Shown: one piece after another, positions 1-8,754 of the stretch
Numbering within the stretch: position 1 is the first letter of the stretch
How the letters are laid out: the number at the start of each line of letters is the position of its first letter
NCBI RefSeq assembly: GCF_017355405.1
Contig: NZ_CP061179.1
Location: forward strand, 1-64,000
Direction: 5' to 3'
Source of the DNA: Roseomonas haemaphysalidis
GTDB taxonomy: Bacteria; Pseudomonadota; Alphaproteobacteria; Acetobacterales; Acetobacteraceae
Length of the DNA stretch: 64,000 nt
Position numbers and translations under genes: made by a program
The notes under the pieces: generated by a model
What the model was told of the DNA's origin: nothing
The model's input: only the letters and a program-made list of their open reading frames with translations
Databases searched by the model: none

Positions 1-6
1 AATAGC

Positions 7-1212
7 TTGACCGGCCATCGCAAGCCCGTAGCCGATATCGACACGATCATCAGCGCCCAGGCGCAGGAACTGTCGGAGAAGCTGCAGGAGCACCGGTTGG
101 AGCTCTTCCCACCCGCTGCGGAAAAGCCGATGCGGGCGTTCCAGGCCGCCGAGGTCGCCAAGCTGCTGGGCGTCAAAAGCGGCTACCTGCGCAACCTGTC
201 GCTCGAGGGCAAAGGCCCGGCGCCCAGCGTCACACCATCCGGCCGTCGGTCCTACAGCGCCGCGCAGATCCAGCAGCTGCGGGCCTATCTGGAAGAAACC
301 GGCCGGGCCAGCCGCCGCTACGTTCCGCACCGACGCGGGCTGGAACACATTCAGGTCGTGGCTGTGGTTAACTTCAAGGGCGGCAGTGGCAAGACCACCA
401 CCACGGCGCACCTTGCCCAACACCTCGCGCTGACCGGACACCGGGTCCTGGCGGTCGATCTCGACCCCCAGGCCAGCCTGTCGGCACTGCACGGCTTCCA
501 ACCCGAATTCGACCTCGGCCCCAACGAGACGCTCTACGCTGCGCTGCGATACGACGATGAAGCGCGGCCGCTGCGGGAGCTGATCCGCCACACCAACTTC
601 CCCGGGCTCGACATCGTTCCCGCCAATATCGAGCTGATGGAGTTCGAATACGACACGCCGCGCGTCCTCGCCTCGCATGAGGGCGGCGCCACGGGGCGGG
701 ATTTCTTTGCGCGGCTGGATGGCGCATTGGCGACGGTGGCTGACGACTACGACGTGGTGGTGATCGACTGTCCGCCGCAGCTTGGCTACCTCACCATGGC
801 GGCGCTCTGCACGGCCACGTCGGTGTTGATCCCGGTGCATCCGCAGATGCTCGATGTCATGTCCATGTGCCAGTTCCTGTTGATGCTGGGGGACGTACTC
901 GGGCACCTCAAGGCTGCCGGCAGCCAACTACGCTATGACTGGCTGCGCTACCTCGTCACGCGCTACGAGCCCAGCGACGGGCCGCAAACCCAGATGGTGG
1001 CCTTCATGCGCTCGCTGTTCGGCGGTCATGTGCTGACCCACCCGATGCTGAAGAGCGTCGCGATTTCCGACGCCGGCATCACCAAGCAAACGCTCTACGA
1101 AGTGGAGCGCCGCCTGTTCACGCCCGCCACCTATGACCGCGCCATGGAATGCCTCGATGCCGTCAATGGGGAGGTCGAGCAATTGATCCATGCAGCCTGG
1201 GGACGTAGCTGA
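7..1212 (+). CDS. repA: plasmid partitioning ATPase RepA (ParA family)
   Basis: This 401-residue protein has the layout of RepA from alphaproteobacterial repABC replicons. An N-terminal helix-turn-helix region (about residues 40-95, with the family phrases LFPP and GRRSY) is followed by a ParA ATPase domain. The deviant Walker A motif KGGSGKTT lies at residues 124-131, and DLDPQAS and VVIDCPPQ follow. RepA drives segregation together with RepB and represses its own operon. The reading frame begins with TTG six bases into the window, so the true start could lie upstream, but the length matches the family. The stop overlaps the repB start (TGATG), so the two genes are co-transcribed. Confidence 0.9.
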   Translation: MTGHRKPVADIDTIISAQAQELSEKLQEHRLELFPPAAEKPMRAFQAAEVAKLLGVKSGYLRNLSLEGKGPAPSVTPSGRRSYSAAQIQQLRAYLEETGRASRRYVPHRRGLEHIQVVAVVNFKGGSGKTTTTAHLAQHLALTGHRVLAVDLDPQASLSALHGFQPEFDLGPNETLYAALRYDDEARPLRELIRHTNFPGLDIVPANIELMEFEYDTPRVLASHEGGATGRDFFARLDGALATVADDYDVVVIDCPPQLGYLTMAALCTATSVLIPVHPQMLDVMSMCQFLLMLGDVLGHLKAAGSQLRYDWLRYLVTRYEPSDGPQTQMVAFMRSLFGGHVLTHPMLKSVAISDAGITKQTLYEVERRLFTPATYDRAMECLDAVNGEVEQLIHAAWGRS

Positions 1213-2246
1213 TGGCCCGCAAAAACCTGCTCGCCAGCCTGACATTGCCAAAGTTGACGGCCGTCAACTCCGAGCCGGCACCCCGAGCGGCGCCCTTGCC
1301 CTTCACCAGCCGAGGCGCGGTGGGTGCAGTCACCCGCAGCATTGACGACCTCGCCAGCAAGGCCAACGCCGCTAAGGCTCTGGAAGCGCGGCTGGTATCC
1401 GGCCAGGTGGTGGTGGAGCTCAACGCGGCCGATGTGGACGCGTCCTTCATCGCCGACCGCATGTCGCAGGATGACGAGGATTACCGGGTGTTGCGCGACA
1501 GCATCGCGCAGGGCGGGCAGGGGTCGCCGATCCTGGTGCGGCCGCATCCTTCCGCACCGGGCAGGTTCCAGGTGGCCTTTGGGCACCGGCGGTTGCGCGC
1601 GGCTGCCGACCTCGGCCTGCCAGTACGCGCCGTGGTGCGGGACCTGTCGGACCGTGACCTAGTGCTGGCGCAGGGGCAGGAAAACAGCGCCCGCGCCAAC
1701 CTGTCCTTCATCGAGCGCGCCCGCTTCGCCCACCGGTTGGAGGAGGGCGGCTATGACCGCGAAACCATCATGCAGGCGCTCAGCACCGACAAGACCACGG
1801 TGTCCCGCCTGATCACCGTGGTGCAGCGTATCCCGGCCGGGGTGATCGACGCGATCGGGCCTGCGCCCGCAACGGGTCGCGACCGTTGGACCGAACTTGC
1901 CGCGCTGTTCCAGCAGGGCAGGCCGCCCCGCGACGTGGTGCAACGCCTCGCGGCCAAGAGCTTCCGCATGGCGGATTCCGATGCACGCTTCCAGCAGGTC
2001 TTCGCCTGGGCGACCGGGCCGCGAGGGGCAGGGGAGGAGCCGCGGATCGCACGGCAGCCAGCGCGAGTCTGGGCGCATTCCAGTGGCGCCCAGGTGGTCC
2101 GGGTTACGGGCACGGACCGTGCCACGCTGCTCAGCATCGACACGGCGGTGGCCCCCGGCTTCGACAGCTTTCTGCTCGATCAGATGGAGGAGCTGTATTC
2201 GCGCTTCCTGTCCGAGGGTGCCCGAAAGCCGCGCCCTCGGCGCTAG
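1212..2246 (+). CDS. repB: plasmid partitioning protein RepB (ParB family)
   Basis: This 344-residue ParB-type centromere-binding protein starts on an ATG that shares a base with the repA stop. The ParB/Srx nuclease-like fold is visible at about residues 90-160 (GHRRLRAA, then QGQENSARANLSFIERA). A helix-turn-helix segment follows near TDKTTVSRL. The tail LLDQMEELYSRF resembles the conserved C-terminus of RepB. It should bind parS sites and stimulate RepA. In repABC plasmids repC, the replication initiator, follows immediately. Here a radical SAM gene follows instead, and no repC is recognisable in the window. Confidence 0.88.
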   Translation: MARKNLLASLTLPKLTAVNSEPAPRAAPLPFTSRGAVGAVTRSIDDLASKANAAKALEARLVSGQVVVELNAADVDASFIADRMSQDDEDYRVLRDSIAQGGQGSPILVRPHPSAPGRFQVAFGHRRLRAAADLGLPVRAVVRDLSDRDLVLAQGQENSARANLSFIERARFAHRLEEGGYDRETIMQALSTDKTTVSRLITVVQRIPAGVIDAIGPAPATGRDRWTELAALFQQGRPPRDVVQRLAAKSFRMADSDARFQQVFAWATGPRGAGEEPRIARQPARVWAHSSGAQVVRVTGTDRATLLSIDTAVAPGFDSFLLDQMEELYSRFLSEGARKPRPRR

Positions 2247-2295
2247 CCATCGCCCCGGCCCCTGTGAAGCCAGGGAGGCGGCACCACATCTGGGA

Positions 2296-3354
2296 ATGAT
2301 GGCCGCCATTCCACTTGATATCGCCCGCATCTACCTGGAGCCTGCAGTGCCCGACCATGCGCGTGGTCGGGAAATTTTGGCACGATTTCCGAATGCGGAA
2401 CGCATCCCCGTCGAATCGCATTGGCGCATTCCGGAACTGCGCGATGCGGACCCCGGCGATTACCTGTCCTCCAAACGGCAATCCCTGGTGCTGGGCGTCA
2501 AAAAGGGGCTGACCTTCCGCCCCAATGGCCGCAGTGCGGACTTTATCGCTCCGTCCTCCTCGAACGGCTGCGCCATGGCCTGTGCCTATTGCTATGTCGC
2601 GCGGCGCAAGGGGCATTCCAATCCCGTCAGCGTCTTCGTCAACATCGATGCGATCCTGGCAGCCACTGCCCGCCATGCTGCGCGGCAAGGGCCGAAGACG
2701 GTGCCGGATCAAGTGGACCCCGCCGCCTGGGTCTATGACCTCGGCGAGAACGGCGACCTCTCGGTGGATGCCGGGATTTCGGACAATGTCCGGGACATGG
2801 TGGCGCTGTTCCGCACGCTGCCCAATGCCAAGGGCAGCTTCGCCACCAAATGGGTCAATCCGTCATTGCTCGATTACGATCCACAGGGCCGCACGCGCGT
2901 TCGCATGTCGCTCATGCCGCCAGCACTGGCCAAGCTTTTAGACGTGCGCACCGCGCCGGTAGCCGAGCGCATCGCCGCCATCCCTGACCTGCATCGCGCC
3001 GGCTACGAGGTGCATCTGAACTTCTCGCCCGTCGTGATGCGGGAGGGCTGGGAAGCGGAATGGGGCGCGCTGTTCGATGAACTGGACGACGTCCTGCCCA
3101 CGCCTATCAAAGATCAACTCGCGGCTGAGATCATCATGCTGACGCATAACGAGGGACTGCACGAGGTAAACCTCGCCTGGCACCCCAGGGCGGAAGACAT
3201 CCTGTGGCGGCCTGATATCCAGGAGCGCAAGGTATCGGAAGGCGGCGGTGTGAACCTGCGCTACCGCAGGGGCTGGAAGGGCACATGGCTCGCGCGGTTT
3301 CAGGCGCTGCTGGCGGCACGGATGCCTTATTGCCGGGTGCGCTATGCTTTCTGA
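2296..3354 (+). CDS. SPL-family radical SAM protein (first of a tandem pair)
   Basis: This 352-residue protein resembles the spore photoproduct lyase family. A CxxxCxxC cluster motif (C92, C96, C99, in CAMACAYCY) should ligate the 4Fe-4S cluster that cleaves S-adenosylmethionine. The second half is TIM-barrel-like (VHLNFSPVV, EVNLAWHPRAEDILW). The conserved hydrogen-donor cysteine seen in the downstream paralogue is not evident here, so its substrate may not be a thymine photoproduct. Two adjacent in-frame ATGs occur at 2296 and 2299, downstream of a purine-rich stretch. It overlaps the next gene by 11 bp, so the pair is probably translated together. Direct repair of UV lesions is a family-based inference. 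Confidence 0.75.
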   Translation: MMAAIPLDIARIYLEPAVPDHARGREILARFPNAERIPVESHWRIPELRDADPGDYLSSKRQSLVLGVKKGLTFRPNGRSADFIAPSSSNGCAMACAYCYVARRKGHSNPVSVFVNIDAILAATARHAARQGPKTVPDQVDPAAWVYDLGENGDLSVDAGISDNVRDMVALFRTLPNAKGSFATKWVNPSLLDYDPQGRTRVRMSLMPPALAKLLDVRTAPVAERIAAIPDLHRAGYEVHLNFSPVVMREGWEAEWGALFDELDDVLPTPIKDQLAAEIIMLTHNEGLHEVNLAWHPRAEDILWRPDIQERKVSEGGGVNLRYRRGWKGTWLARFQALLAARMPYCRVRYAF

Positions 3355-4420
3355 CGCCATGGAGGCAACGTACCGCCCGCACCCCCTATGGCGGCCGAAG
3401 CGCGTGCTGATCACGCCCGCCGCGCTGTCCTGGCCACAGGGCGCGGCGATGGCGGAACGCGCGGCGGCTCTGGGGGCTGAGGTGGTGCAGCTCAAGGCCG
3501 ACCGCCTGTCGGGCCTGCCGGACAACTATCGCGACAGCAAGACCACCATGGCGGTGGTGGTCGCTTCGCCCAGCCGGCGGCGGCCGCAGCCGATCCCGCC
3601 TTCGGCCGATTGGCGGTTCGATCTGGCGGAAGGCTGTCCGGCGCATTGCAGCTATTGCTACCTCGCTGGCTCGTTAGCTGGTCCGCCCATCATCCGCGCC
3701 TATGCCAACCTGCCGGAGATCCTGGCCACGCTGCCGCCGCTGCTGGGCGAGGGGCAGGTGACCTCTCGCAACGCCGCCCGTGCCGGCGAGGGCACCACCT
3801 ATGAGGGATCCTGCTACACGGATCCGCTGGGCATCGAGCACATCACTGGCAGCCTCGCCGAGACCATCCGCTTTTTCGGTGCCTGGGATGCGGCGGTACA
3901 GCTGCGTTTCACCACCAAGTACGACACTATCGGGCCGTTGCTGGCGCTGCCGCACAACCGGCGCACGCGCATTCGCTTCTCGATCAATGCGCGCGGCACC
4001 GCGCGGTTCGAAGGCGGGGCGCCGCGCGTCGCCAATCGGCTTGCCGCCATGCGCCAAGCAGCGCTGGCGGGCTTTCGCATCGGTCTGACGGTCGCGCCCA
4101 TTCTCAACCTGCCGGACTGGCGCGAGGCTTACGACCTTCTGCTGGCTGATTGCGCAGCGGCCCTTGCCGGCGTGCCGGACCCGGACCTGACGGTGGAACT
4201 GATTACCCACCGCTTTACCGAAGGCTCCCAGAAGGTGCTGGAGGGCTGGTACCCGGGCAGCGAGCTGGAAATGGACCCTACGCAGCGCACCCGCAAGCTG
4301 ACCAAATTCGGCTCGGCCAAGTACGTGTTTCCAAAGCCGCTGATGACGGAACTGCGCGCGAGCCTGGAAGCCAGCGTATCCCGGCATCTGCCAGACGCGC
4401 GGGTCCTCTATTTCACCTGA
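3344..4420 (+). CDS. splB: spore photoproduct lyase-like radical SAM enzyme
   Basis: This 358-residue protein has the radical SAM triad C98/C102/C105 (EGCPAHCSYCY). It also has the segment YEGSCYTDPLGIEHITG, whose C157 sits where the lyases of sporulating bacteria carry the hydrogen-atom-donor cysteine. The family reverses the spore photoproduct (5-thyminyl-5,6-dihydrothymine) in UV-irradiated DNA. Homologues occur in non-sporulating alphaproteobacteria, where the natural substrate is less clear. The 11-bp overlap with the upstream paralogue suggests an operon. The 3' end overlaps the convergent OpgH-like gene by 13 bp. The symbol reflects family resemblance. Confidence 0.78.
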   Translation: MLSDAMEATYRPHPLWRPKRVLITPAALSWPQGAAMAERAAALGAEVVQLKADRLSGLPDNYRDSKTTMAVVVASPSRRRPQPIPPSADWRFDLAEGCPAHCSYCYLAGSLAGPPIIRAYANLPEILATLPPLLGEGQVTSRNAARAGEGTTYEGSCYTDPLGIEHITGSLAETIRFFGAWDAAVQLRFTTKYDTIGPLLALPHNRRTRIRFSINARGTARFEGGAPRVANRLAAMRQAALAGFRIGLTVAPILNLPDWREAYDLLLADCAAALAGVPDPDLTVELITHRFTEGSQKVLEGWYPGSELEMDPTQRTRKLTKFGSAKYVFPKPLMTELRASLEASVSRHLPDARVLYFT

Positions 4421-5970
4421 GGGCGCGCGGCCGTCAGCACGGCAAAGGGAATGGCGAGTACCAGGCCCGCCGCGGCCGGCAGTCCCAGCAGCAACGCGAA
4501 GCCTGAGCCACTGCTGAACAACAATCCCAGAACCAGCAGCCCCGCCAAAGAGTGCGGCCACAACAGCGTCGCCGCCTCACGCCAGGGCACCGGGGTTTCG
4601 GCCCGTCGCTGCGCCGGCCAGCCATCCTGAGACAGCCCTAGCAAGTGCGACAACACGACTTTTGTTTTGTGAAAAGCGATGATGGGGTCAAACAACAATA
4701 AAAATACAGCTTCGGACAGCGCCAGCTTCAGATAGGCGGCGCGGCCTTCCGGTGGGCCCTGCCACAGCGCCGCGGCGTGCCCGCCCAGACGCGGCAGGTG
4801 CAGCAGCCCGTAGCCGAGAAGCAGCAGAGCGAGCAGGGCACCGCGCGGCGTCCCCTCTGCGTCCAGGGCGGCGTTCAGCGCAGCCAGGGGCAACATGGCG
4901 AACCAGGATGGCGCCAGCACGTAATGCAGGATGGCCTGCAGCATCTGGAAGCGCCCGACGCGGCTGAGCGACCGGTCGCGCAACAGGCTGCGGTACTGCA
5001 GGTTGCCGGCGGCCCAACGGCTGTCGCGTGCCAGATAAGCCAACAGATCGGGCGGCGGCGACTCCAGGCTGCCATCGGCCGCGAGGTCCGGAAAAACACG
5101 TACGCCCCAGCCTGCGGCGTGCAACCGGGCGGCTTCCACGTGGTCGTGTGACAGGATATGCGTGCCGTCCGGCAGCAGACCCAGGCGGCAATGCTGCCGG
5201 AACGGAGCCACACGTAATACCGCGTTATGGCCCCAGAACGGGCCCTGGGCACCCTGCCACCAGTCCTGGCCTAGGATCCAGGTTTGCACACCCGCCCGGT
5301 GGCCGACGTTGAACAAGCGGCCGAAGGACGCGGCGGCAGGGCGGCCGCTGACGGGCGCCTGCAGAATGGCCAGCTTGGCATCGGCCTGCATGGCATGGAC
5401 CATCTGCAGCACGGCGGCGGGCGTCATCTCGGAATCGGCGTCCAACAGCAGCATCAGGTCGAAGCCGTCGGCGTGGTGGTCCAGAAAGTCCATGACGTTG
5501 CCAGCCTTGTAGCCGGCATTGTCGGAGCGGCGGCGATACCGAACGGCACGGCCAGTCTTGACGAAGGCATCGACCACCGCCTGCTCGGCCTTCGCCCGGG
5601 CGGGGTCCGTGGTGTCCGACAGGATGGCCAGGGCGAAGCGGTCGCCATGCGCGGCCAGCCCGTCCAGTAGCCGGGCCAAGGGGGGCAGCACGGCATCCAT
5701 CGCCTCGTCTCGCACGCATACGGCGATGGCGGTGCGCAACATGGGTGGGGCCTGCGGAATGGGCACGGGCGTTCGGCCGCGCAGGCGCAGCAGCAGCCCG
5801 ACCAGCCCCGTGGCGCCGGCCAGCGCAATCCAGGGTGCATTCAGTGCCAGACACAGGAACAGCAGCATTTCCCATACTGACCAGCCGCCCGGTGCCATCA
5901 CCCGCACGCCGAGCAACAAAAGTAGTCCGGACAGACCGAGCGCCAATGTGGCGAAGCCAAAGCGCCTCAT
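4408..5970 (-). CDS. OpgH-like membrane glucosyltransferase (GT2)
   Basis: This 520-residue inner-membrane glycosyltransferase resembles the core of OpgH/MdoH, which polymerises glucose from UDP-glucose. Two N-terminal membrane segments (about residues 5-65) precede a cytoplasmic GT2 domain. That domain has LLLDADSEM (metal/nucleotide-sugar site), SHDHVEAA (candidate catalytic base) and RDSRWAAGNLQY (acceptor loop). Several C-terminal hydrophobic segments follow. It is much shorter than the roughly 850-residue E. coli OpgH, lacking the long cytoplasmic extensions. It is the last gene of the ten-gene operon, and its ATG overlaps the PIG-L stop as ATGA. It probably adds hexose to the product or links the product to an envelope glycan; this is inference. 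Confidence 0.75.
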   Translation of the reverse strand: MRRFGFATLALGLSGLLLLLGVRVMAPGGWSVWEMLLFLCLALNAPWIALAGATGLVGLLLRLRGRTPVPIPQAPPMLRTAIAVCVRDEAMDAVLPPLARLLDGLAAHGDRFALAILSDTTDPARAKAEQAVVDAFVKTGRAVRYRRRSDNAGYKAGNVMDFLDHHADGFDLMLLLDADSEMTPAAVLQMVHAMQADAKLAILQAPVSGRPAAASFGRLFNVGHRAGVQTWILGQDWWQGAQGPFWGHNAVLRVAPFRQHCRLGLLPDGTHILSHDHVEAARLHAAGWGVRVFPDLAADGSLESPPPDLLAYLARDSRWAAGNLQYRSLLRDRSLSRVGRFQMLQAILHYVLAPSWFAMLPLAALNAALDAEGTPRGALLALLLLGYGLLHLPRLGGHAAALWQGPPEGRAAYLKLALSEAVFLLLFDPIIAFHKTKVVLSHLLGLSQDGWPAQRRAETPVPWREAATLLWPHSLAGLLVLGLLFSSGSGFALLLGLPAAAGLVLAIPFAVLTAARPQVK

Positions 5971-6695
5971 GCGGCTGGCATCGTGCCCTGCAGGCGGGCG
6001 ACCTCACGACCACCTGTGGCGTCCAGCGCCCGCGCCAGCCCGGCCGCGCCGCCGAACTGAAAGCCGAGCTGCGTGGCGTAGGCGGCGCAGGCTGCCAGCT
6101 TGGCCGCCGGATCGGTGGGGAGAGGCACTTCCGGCAAGCTGGCCAACACATCCTCGAACGGCCGGCGCGGCGTGTCGGCACGGGTGGTGTAGGGGAAGTC
6201 GTACCACCACAGGATGGGTGCGGAAGGTGCCAGCGCCTGAACGGCGCGCACCAGCATCACATGGTCCACATGGCCGCCGATCGCCTGTGGCACTAGCAAC
6301 AGGTCGGGCTTCAGATCCCGCAGCAACGGGGCCACGACATCGCACGCATCCCCGTCCGCCACGTCTCCGGCATGCGGCGGTTGAAACAAGGCGGCGGCGC
6401 TGGTGTAGCCGCGGTGAGGCGCCTCGCGCAGCGGCAGGTGCATGGCACGCGCGCCCAGCGCCGCACAGGCGGCCTCGTCCTCCGCCCGGCGGATGGCCAT
6501 GTAGTCCACGTCCGCCGGGAGGCCCTTGTCGAGTTGGCAGGCCAGGGCGAAGCCTTGCGGGTCCGGCACGCTGGCGGTGAACAGCGTGGCGATCACGACG
6601 TCCCAGCCGTCCTGTGCCAGACGCGCCAGGGCCCCACCGGCGGAAAAGGCGGCGTCGTCGAGATGCGGGGAAAGGGCTAGGGCGCGGCCCGTCAC
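5967..6695 (-). CDS. PIG-L family (LmbE-type) N-deacetylase
   Basis: About 242 residues with the PIG-L/LmbE zinc site: SPHLDDAA near the N-terminus and HVDHV further on (GGHVDHVMLVRAV). The family removes acetyl groups from GlcNAc-inositol (MshB), GlcNAc-malate (BshB) or GlcNAc-PI. It lies directly after a GT4 transferase in an operon led by an inositol-phosphate synthase. Deacetylation of a GlcNAc-inositol intermediate is therefore the simplest hypothesis. I chose GTG at 6695 because it overlaps the GT4 stop as GTGA, matching nearly all other junctions of this operon. An ATG at 6725 would add ten residues. Confidence 0.8.
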   Translation of the reverse strand: MTGRALALSPHLDDAAFSAGGALARLAQDGWDVVIATLFTASVPDPQGFALACQLDKGLPADVDYMAIRRAEDEAACAALGARAMHLPLREAPHRGYTSAAALFQPPHAGDVADGDACDVVAPLLRDLKPDLLLVPQAIGGHVDHVMLVRAVQALAPSAPILWWYDFPYTTRADTPRRPFEDVLASLPEVPLPTDPAAKLAACAAYATQLGFQFGGAAGLARALDATGGREVARLQGTMPAA

Positions 6696-7930
6696 AGCAG
6701 GTGCGGCGCCGCGCGGAAGCGGCATTCGGATATCGGCAGCACGGGGTCGAACCCCGTGTCAGGCGCGGTGCCACGCAGCGTCTCGTAGACGTCCATGATC
6801 TGTCGGCCGACCGCATGCCAGGAATAGGTAGCCCGGCACTCCTGAAGCGCCGTGCTGGCAAGTCTGGCACGCAGCGGTACATCGGTGATCACGCGGCGCA
6901 GGTTGGTGGCCAGGGCCGGCACGTCGCCTGGCTCGCATAACAGCCCATTCTCCTCGTGCCGCAGGCAATCCATCACGCCCACCGCGCGGCATGACACGCA
7001 GGTGATGCCGCTGGCCATGGCTTCCAACACCGTGTTGGAGAATCCCTCCGCATAGGTTGGGGACACGAACACGTCCTGCTCGCGGTACAGCGCGGGGGCG
7101 GCGGCGTAGTCGGCATAGCCGGAAAACCGCGTGCCGAGCGCCAGTTCCGCATCGCGCGCCACGCAGGCGTCGAAGTCGGGGCCGATGCCGGAGATGGTGG
7201 CGGCGAAGGGAACGCCCTGCTTTCGCAGCAGCGCCAGGGCATCCAGGAAGTCGAGGGCACCTTTCCGCCGGTCCACGCGGCCGTGGTAGAACAGCCGCAC
7301 CGGATCGGTGGCATCGCCCGGGGCGCGGCCGGGGGCGGGGTGGAAGCGATCGACCTCGACCGCACCGGGCACGATGGTGAAGCGGTCGCGCGCCACGCCC
7401 AGGCGTTCCACGACCTCGTTGGCAAAACTGTCGCAGCCGATCAGCAGGCGGTCGGCATGGTTCAACACGCGCAGCATCGCCTGGCGGTGGGTTTCGCAGC
7501 AGGAGCCGACCCAATGGCCGTCGCCGCCCTGGATGGAGACCACGGTGGGAATACCGATGCGCTGCGCCGCCAGCAGCACTGCCCAGCCGGTGGGGTAGCC
7601 GTATTGCGCGTGCAGTACGTCGAAGGGCTGGCGCGCGTGCTCAGCCAGGATGGTCTCCACCATGTCGTCCACGTCGCGCTCGAAATCGGCGCCGCCGGGG
7701 TGCGCGAAGGCTTCCTCGCCCAGCGAGCGGCGGCCGATGACCCGCACGCCCGTCACGTCGGGCGGCGGGCCGCCGCCATAAACGCGGGTACCCGCTGCGT
7801 CACCGCGATACTGGCTGATCATGGTGACATCATGCCCCGCAGCGACCAACTCCCGCAGCAGGTTGACCGCATAGACGCTCATGCCGGAGATGGCGGGAAA
7901 GAAGCGGCGGGACAGGAACAGCACCCTCAT
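6692..7930 (-). CDS. GT4 family glycosyltransferase (MshA/PimB-like fold)
   Basis: This 412-residue GT-B retaining glycosyltransferase has an N-terminal acceptor domain (RRFFPAISGMSVYAVNLLREL), then VRLFYHGRVDRRKG at the domain junction. The C-terminal nucleotide-sugar site is PTYAEGFSNTVLEAMASG, with the GT4 E-x7-E motif. GT4 enzymes include MshA, which couples UDP-GlcNAc to inositol 3-phosphate in mycothiol synthesis. An inositol-phosphate synthase and a PIG-L deacetylase in the same operon support an analogous step, but acceptor specificity cannot be read from sequence. The ATG at 7930 overlaps the upstream stop as ATGA. Confidence 0.82.
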   Translation of the reverse strand: MRVLFLSRRFFPAISGMSVYAVNLLRELVAAGHDVTMISQYRGDAAGTRVYGGGPPPDVTGVRVIGRRSLGEEAFAHPGGADFERDVDDMVETILAEHARQPFDVLHAQYGYPTGWAVLLAAQRIGIPTVVSIQGGDGHWVGSCCETHRQAMLRVLNHADRLLIGCDSFANEVVERLGVARDRFTIVPGAVEVDRFHPAPGRAPGDATDPVRLFYHGRVDRRKGALDFLDALALLRKQGVPFAATISGIGPDFDACVARDAELALGTRFSGYADYAAAPALYREQDVFVSPTYAEGFSNTVLEAMASGITCVSCRAVGVMDCLRHEENGLLCEPGDVPALATNLRRVITDVPLRARLASTALQECRATYSWHAVGRQIMDVYETLRGTAPDTGFDPVLPISECRFRAAPHLL

Positions 7931-8754
7931 GCGGCGCGGCAATCCCGGAGCCAGGCGCGCGACTGCGGGATCATGCTGTCCGCCCGATGGCTTTCCCGAG
8001 ACAGCTCGACGCAGACCAGGCGGGCAAAACCGATCTCTTCCAGCGCACCGAGGCAGGCGGGAATGTCCATGTCGCCTTCGCCGAAAGGCAGGTGGATATG
8101 GCTGCCACGCGCCATGTCCTCGATCGCGACCGTGCCGAGATGCGGCGCGAACTCGCGTACCGCCGCCGGGGGTTCGCGCTCCCCCGTCACCAGCAGGTGG
8201 CCGAGGTCCAGCGCCAGGGTCAGCCCCGGCAGGTCCAGTGCCGCCCAGTCGTCCACGGTTTCCACCAGCATGCCCGGCTCCGGCTCCAGCGCCGCCGCCA
8301 CGCCGCGGGCGTGGGCGTGCTCCAGCACCTTGGCCACACCGTCGCGCAGCCATTCCCGGGCCTGCGCCGGCGTCACGCCCGGGCGCGGCACGCCCGCCCA
8401 GAAGGACATTGCCTCCGCACCCAGGATGGCGCCGATATCGGTCGCGCGGTTGAGAAAGGCGACGCGCCGCGCGCGGCCTTCCTTGCTGGCCGTCAGCAGC
8501 GTGGGCTCGTGCTTGATGCGCGGATCCAGCAGGAAGCGCGCCCCGGTCTCGATCACGCAGCCCATGTTCCGGGCGGCCAGGTCGCGGGCCAGCGCTTCGG
8601 CCCTGCGCTCCCAGCCATCTTCCATCGGGTCGAGGTGGTGGTGATCCAGCGTCAGCGCGACACCGTCGTAGCCGCCATCGGCGATGATGGCGACGGCATC
8701 GGCTAGGCGGTGATTCGCCGCACCGTTGGTGTTGAAGGCGAAGCGCAGGCTCAT
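7927..8754 (-). CDS. TIM-barrel sugar phosphate isomerase/epimerase-like protein
   Basis: A 275-residue xylose-isomerase-like/AP-endonuclease-2-type TIM barrel. FAFNTNGAANHRLADA lies at the N-terminus, metal-site segments include LEPEPGML and LALDLGHL, and VCVELSRESHRADSM lies near the C-terminus. Relatives isomerise or dehydrate sugars, for example inosose isomerase and dehydratase. With an inositol synthase and a Gfo/Idh/MocA dehydrogenase in the operon, an oxidised cyclitol (inosose-type) substrate is plausible. The ATG at 8754 overlaps the ycaO-like stop as ATGA. Confidence 0.75.
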   Translation of the reverse strand: MSLRFAFNTNGAANHRLADAVAIIADGGYDGVALTLDHHHLDPMEDGWERRAEALARDLAARNMGCVIETGARFLLDPRIKHEPTLLTASKEGRARRVAFLNRATDIGAILGAEAMSFWAGVPRPGVTPAQAREWLRDGVAKVLEHAHARGVAAALEPEPGMLVETVDDWAALDLPGLTLALDLGHLLVTGEREPPAAVREFAPHLGTVAIEDMARGSHIHLPFGEGDMDIPACLGALEEIGFARLVCVELSRESHRADSMIPQSRAWLRDCRAA

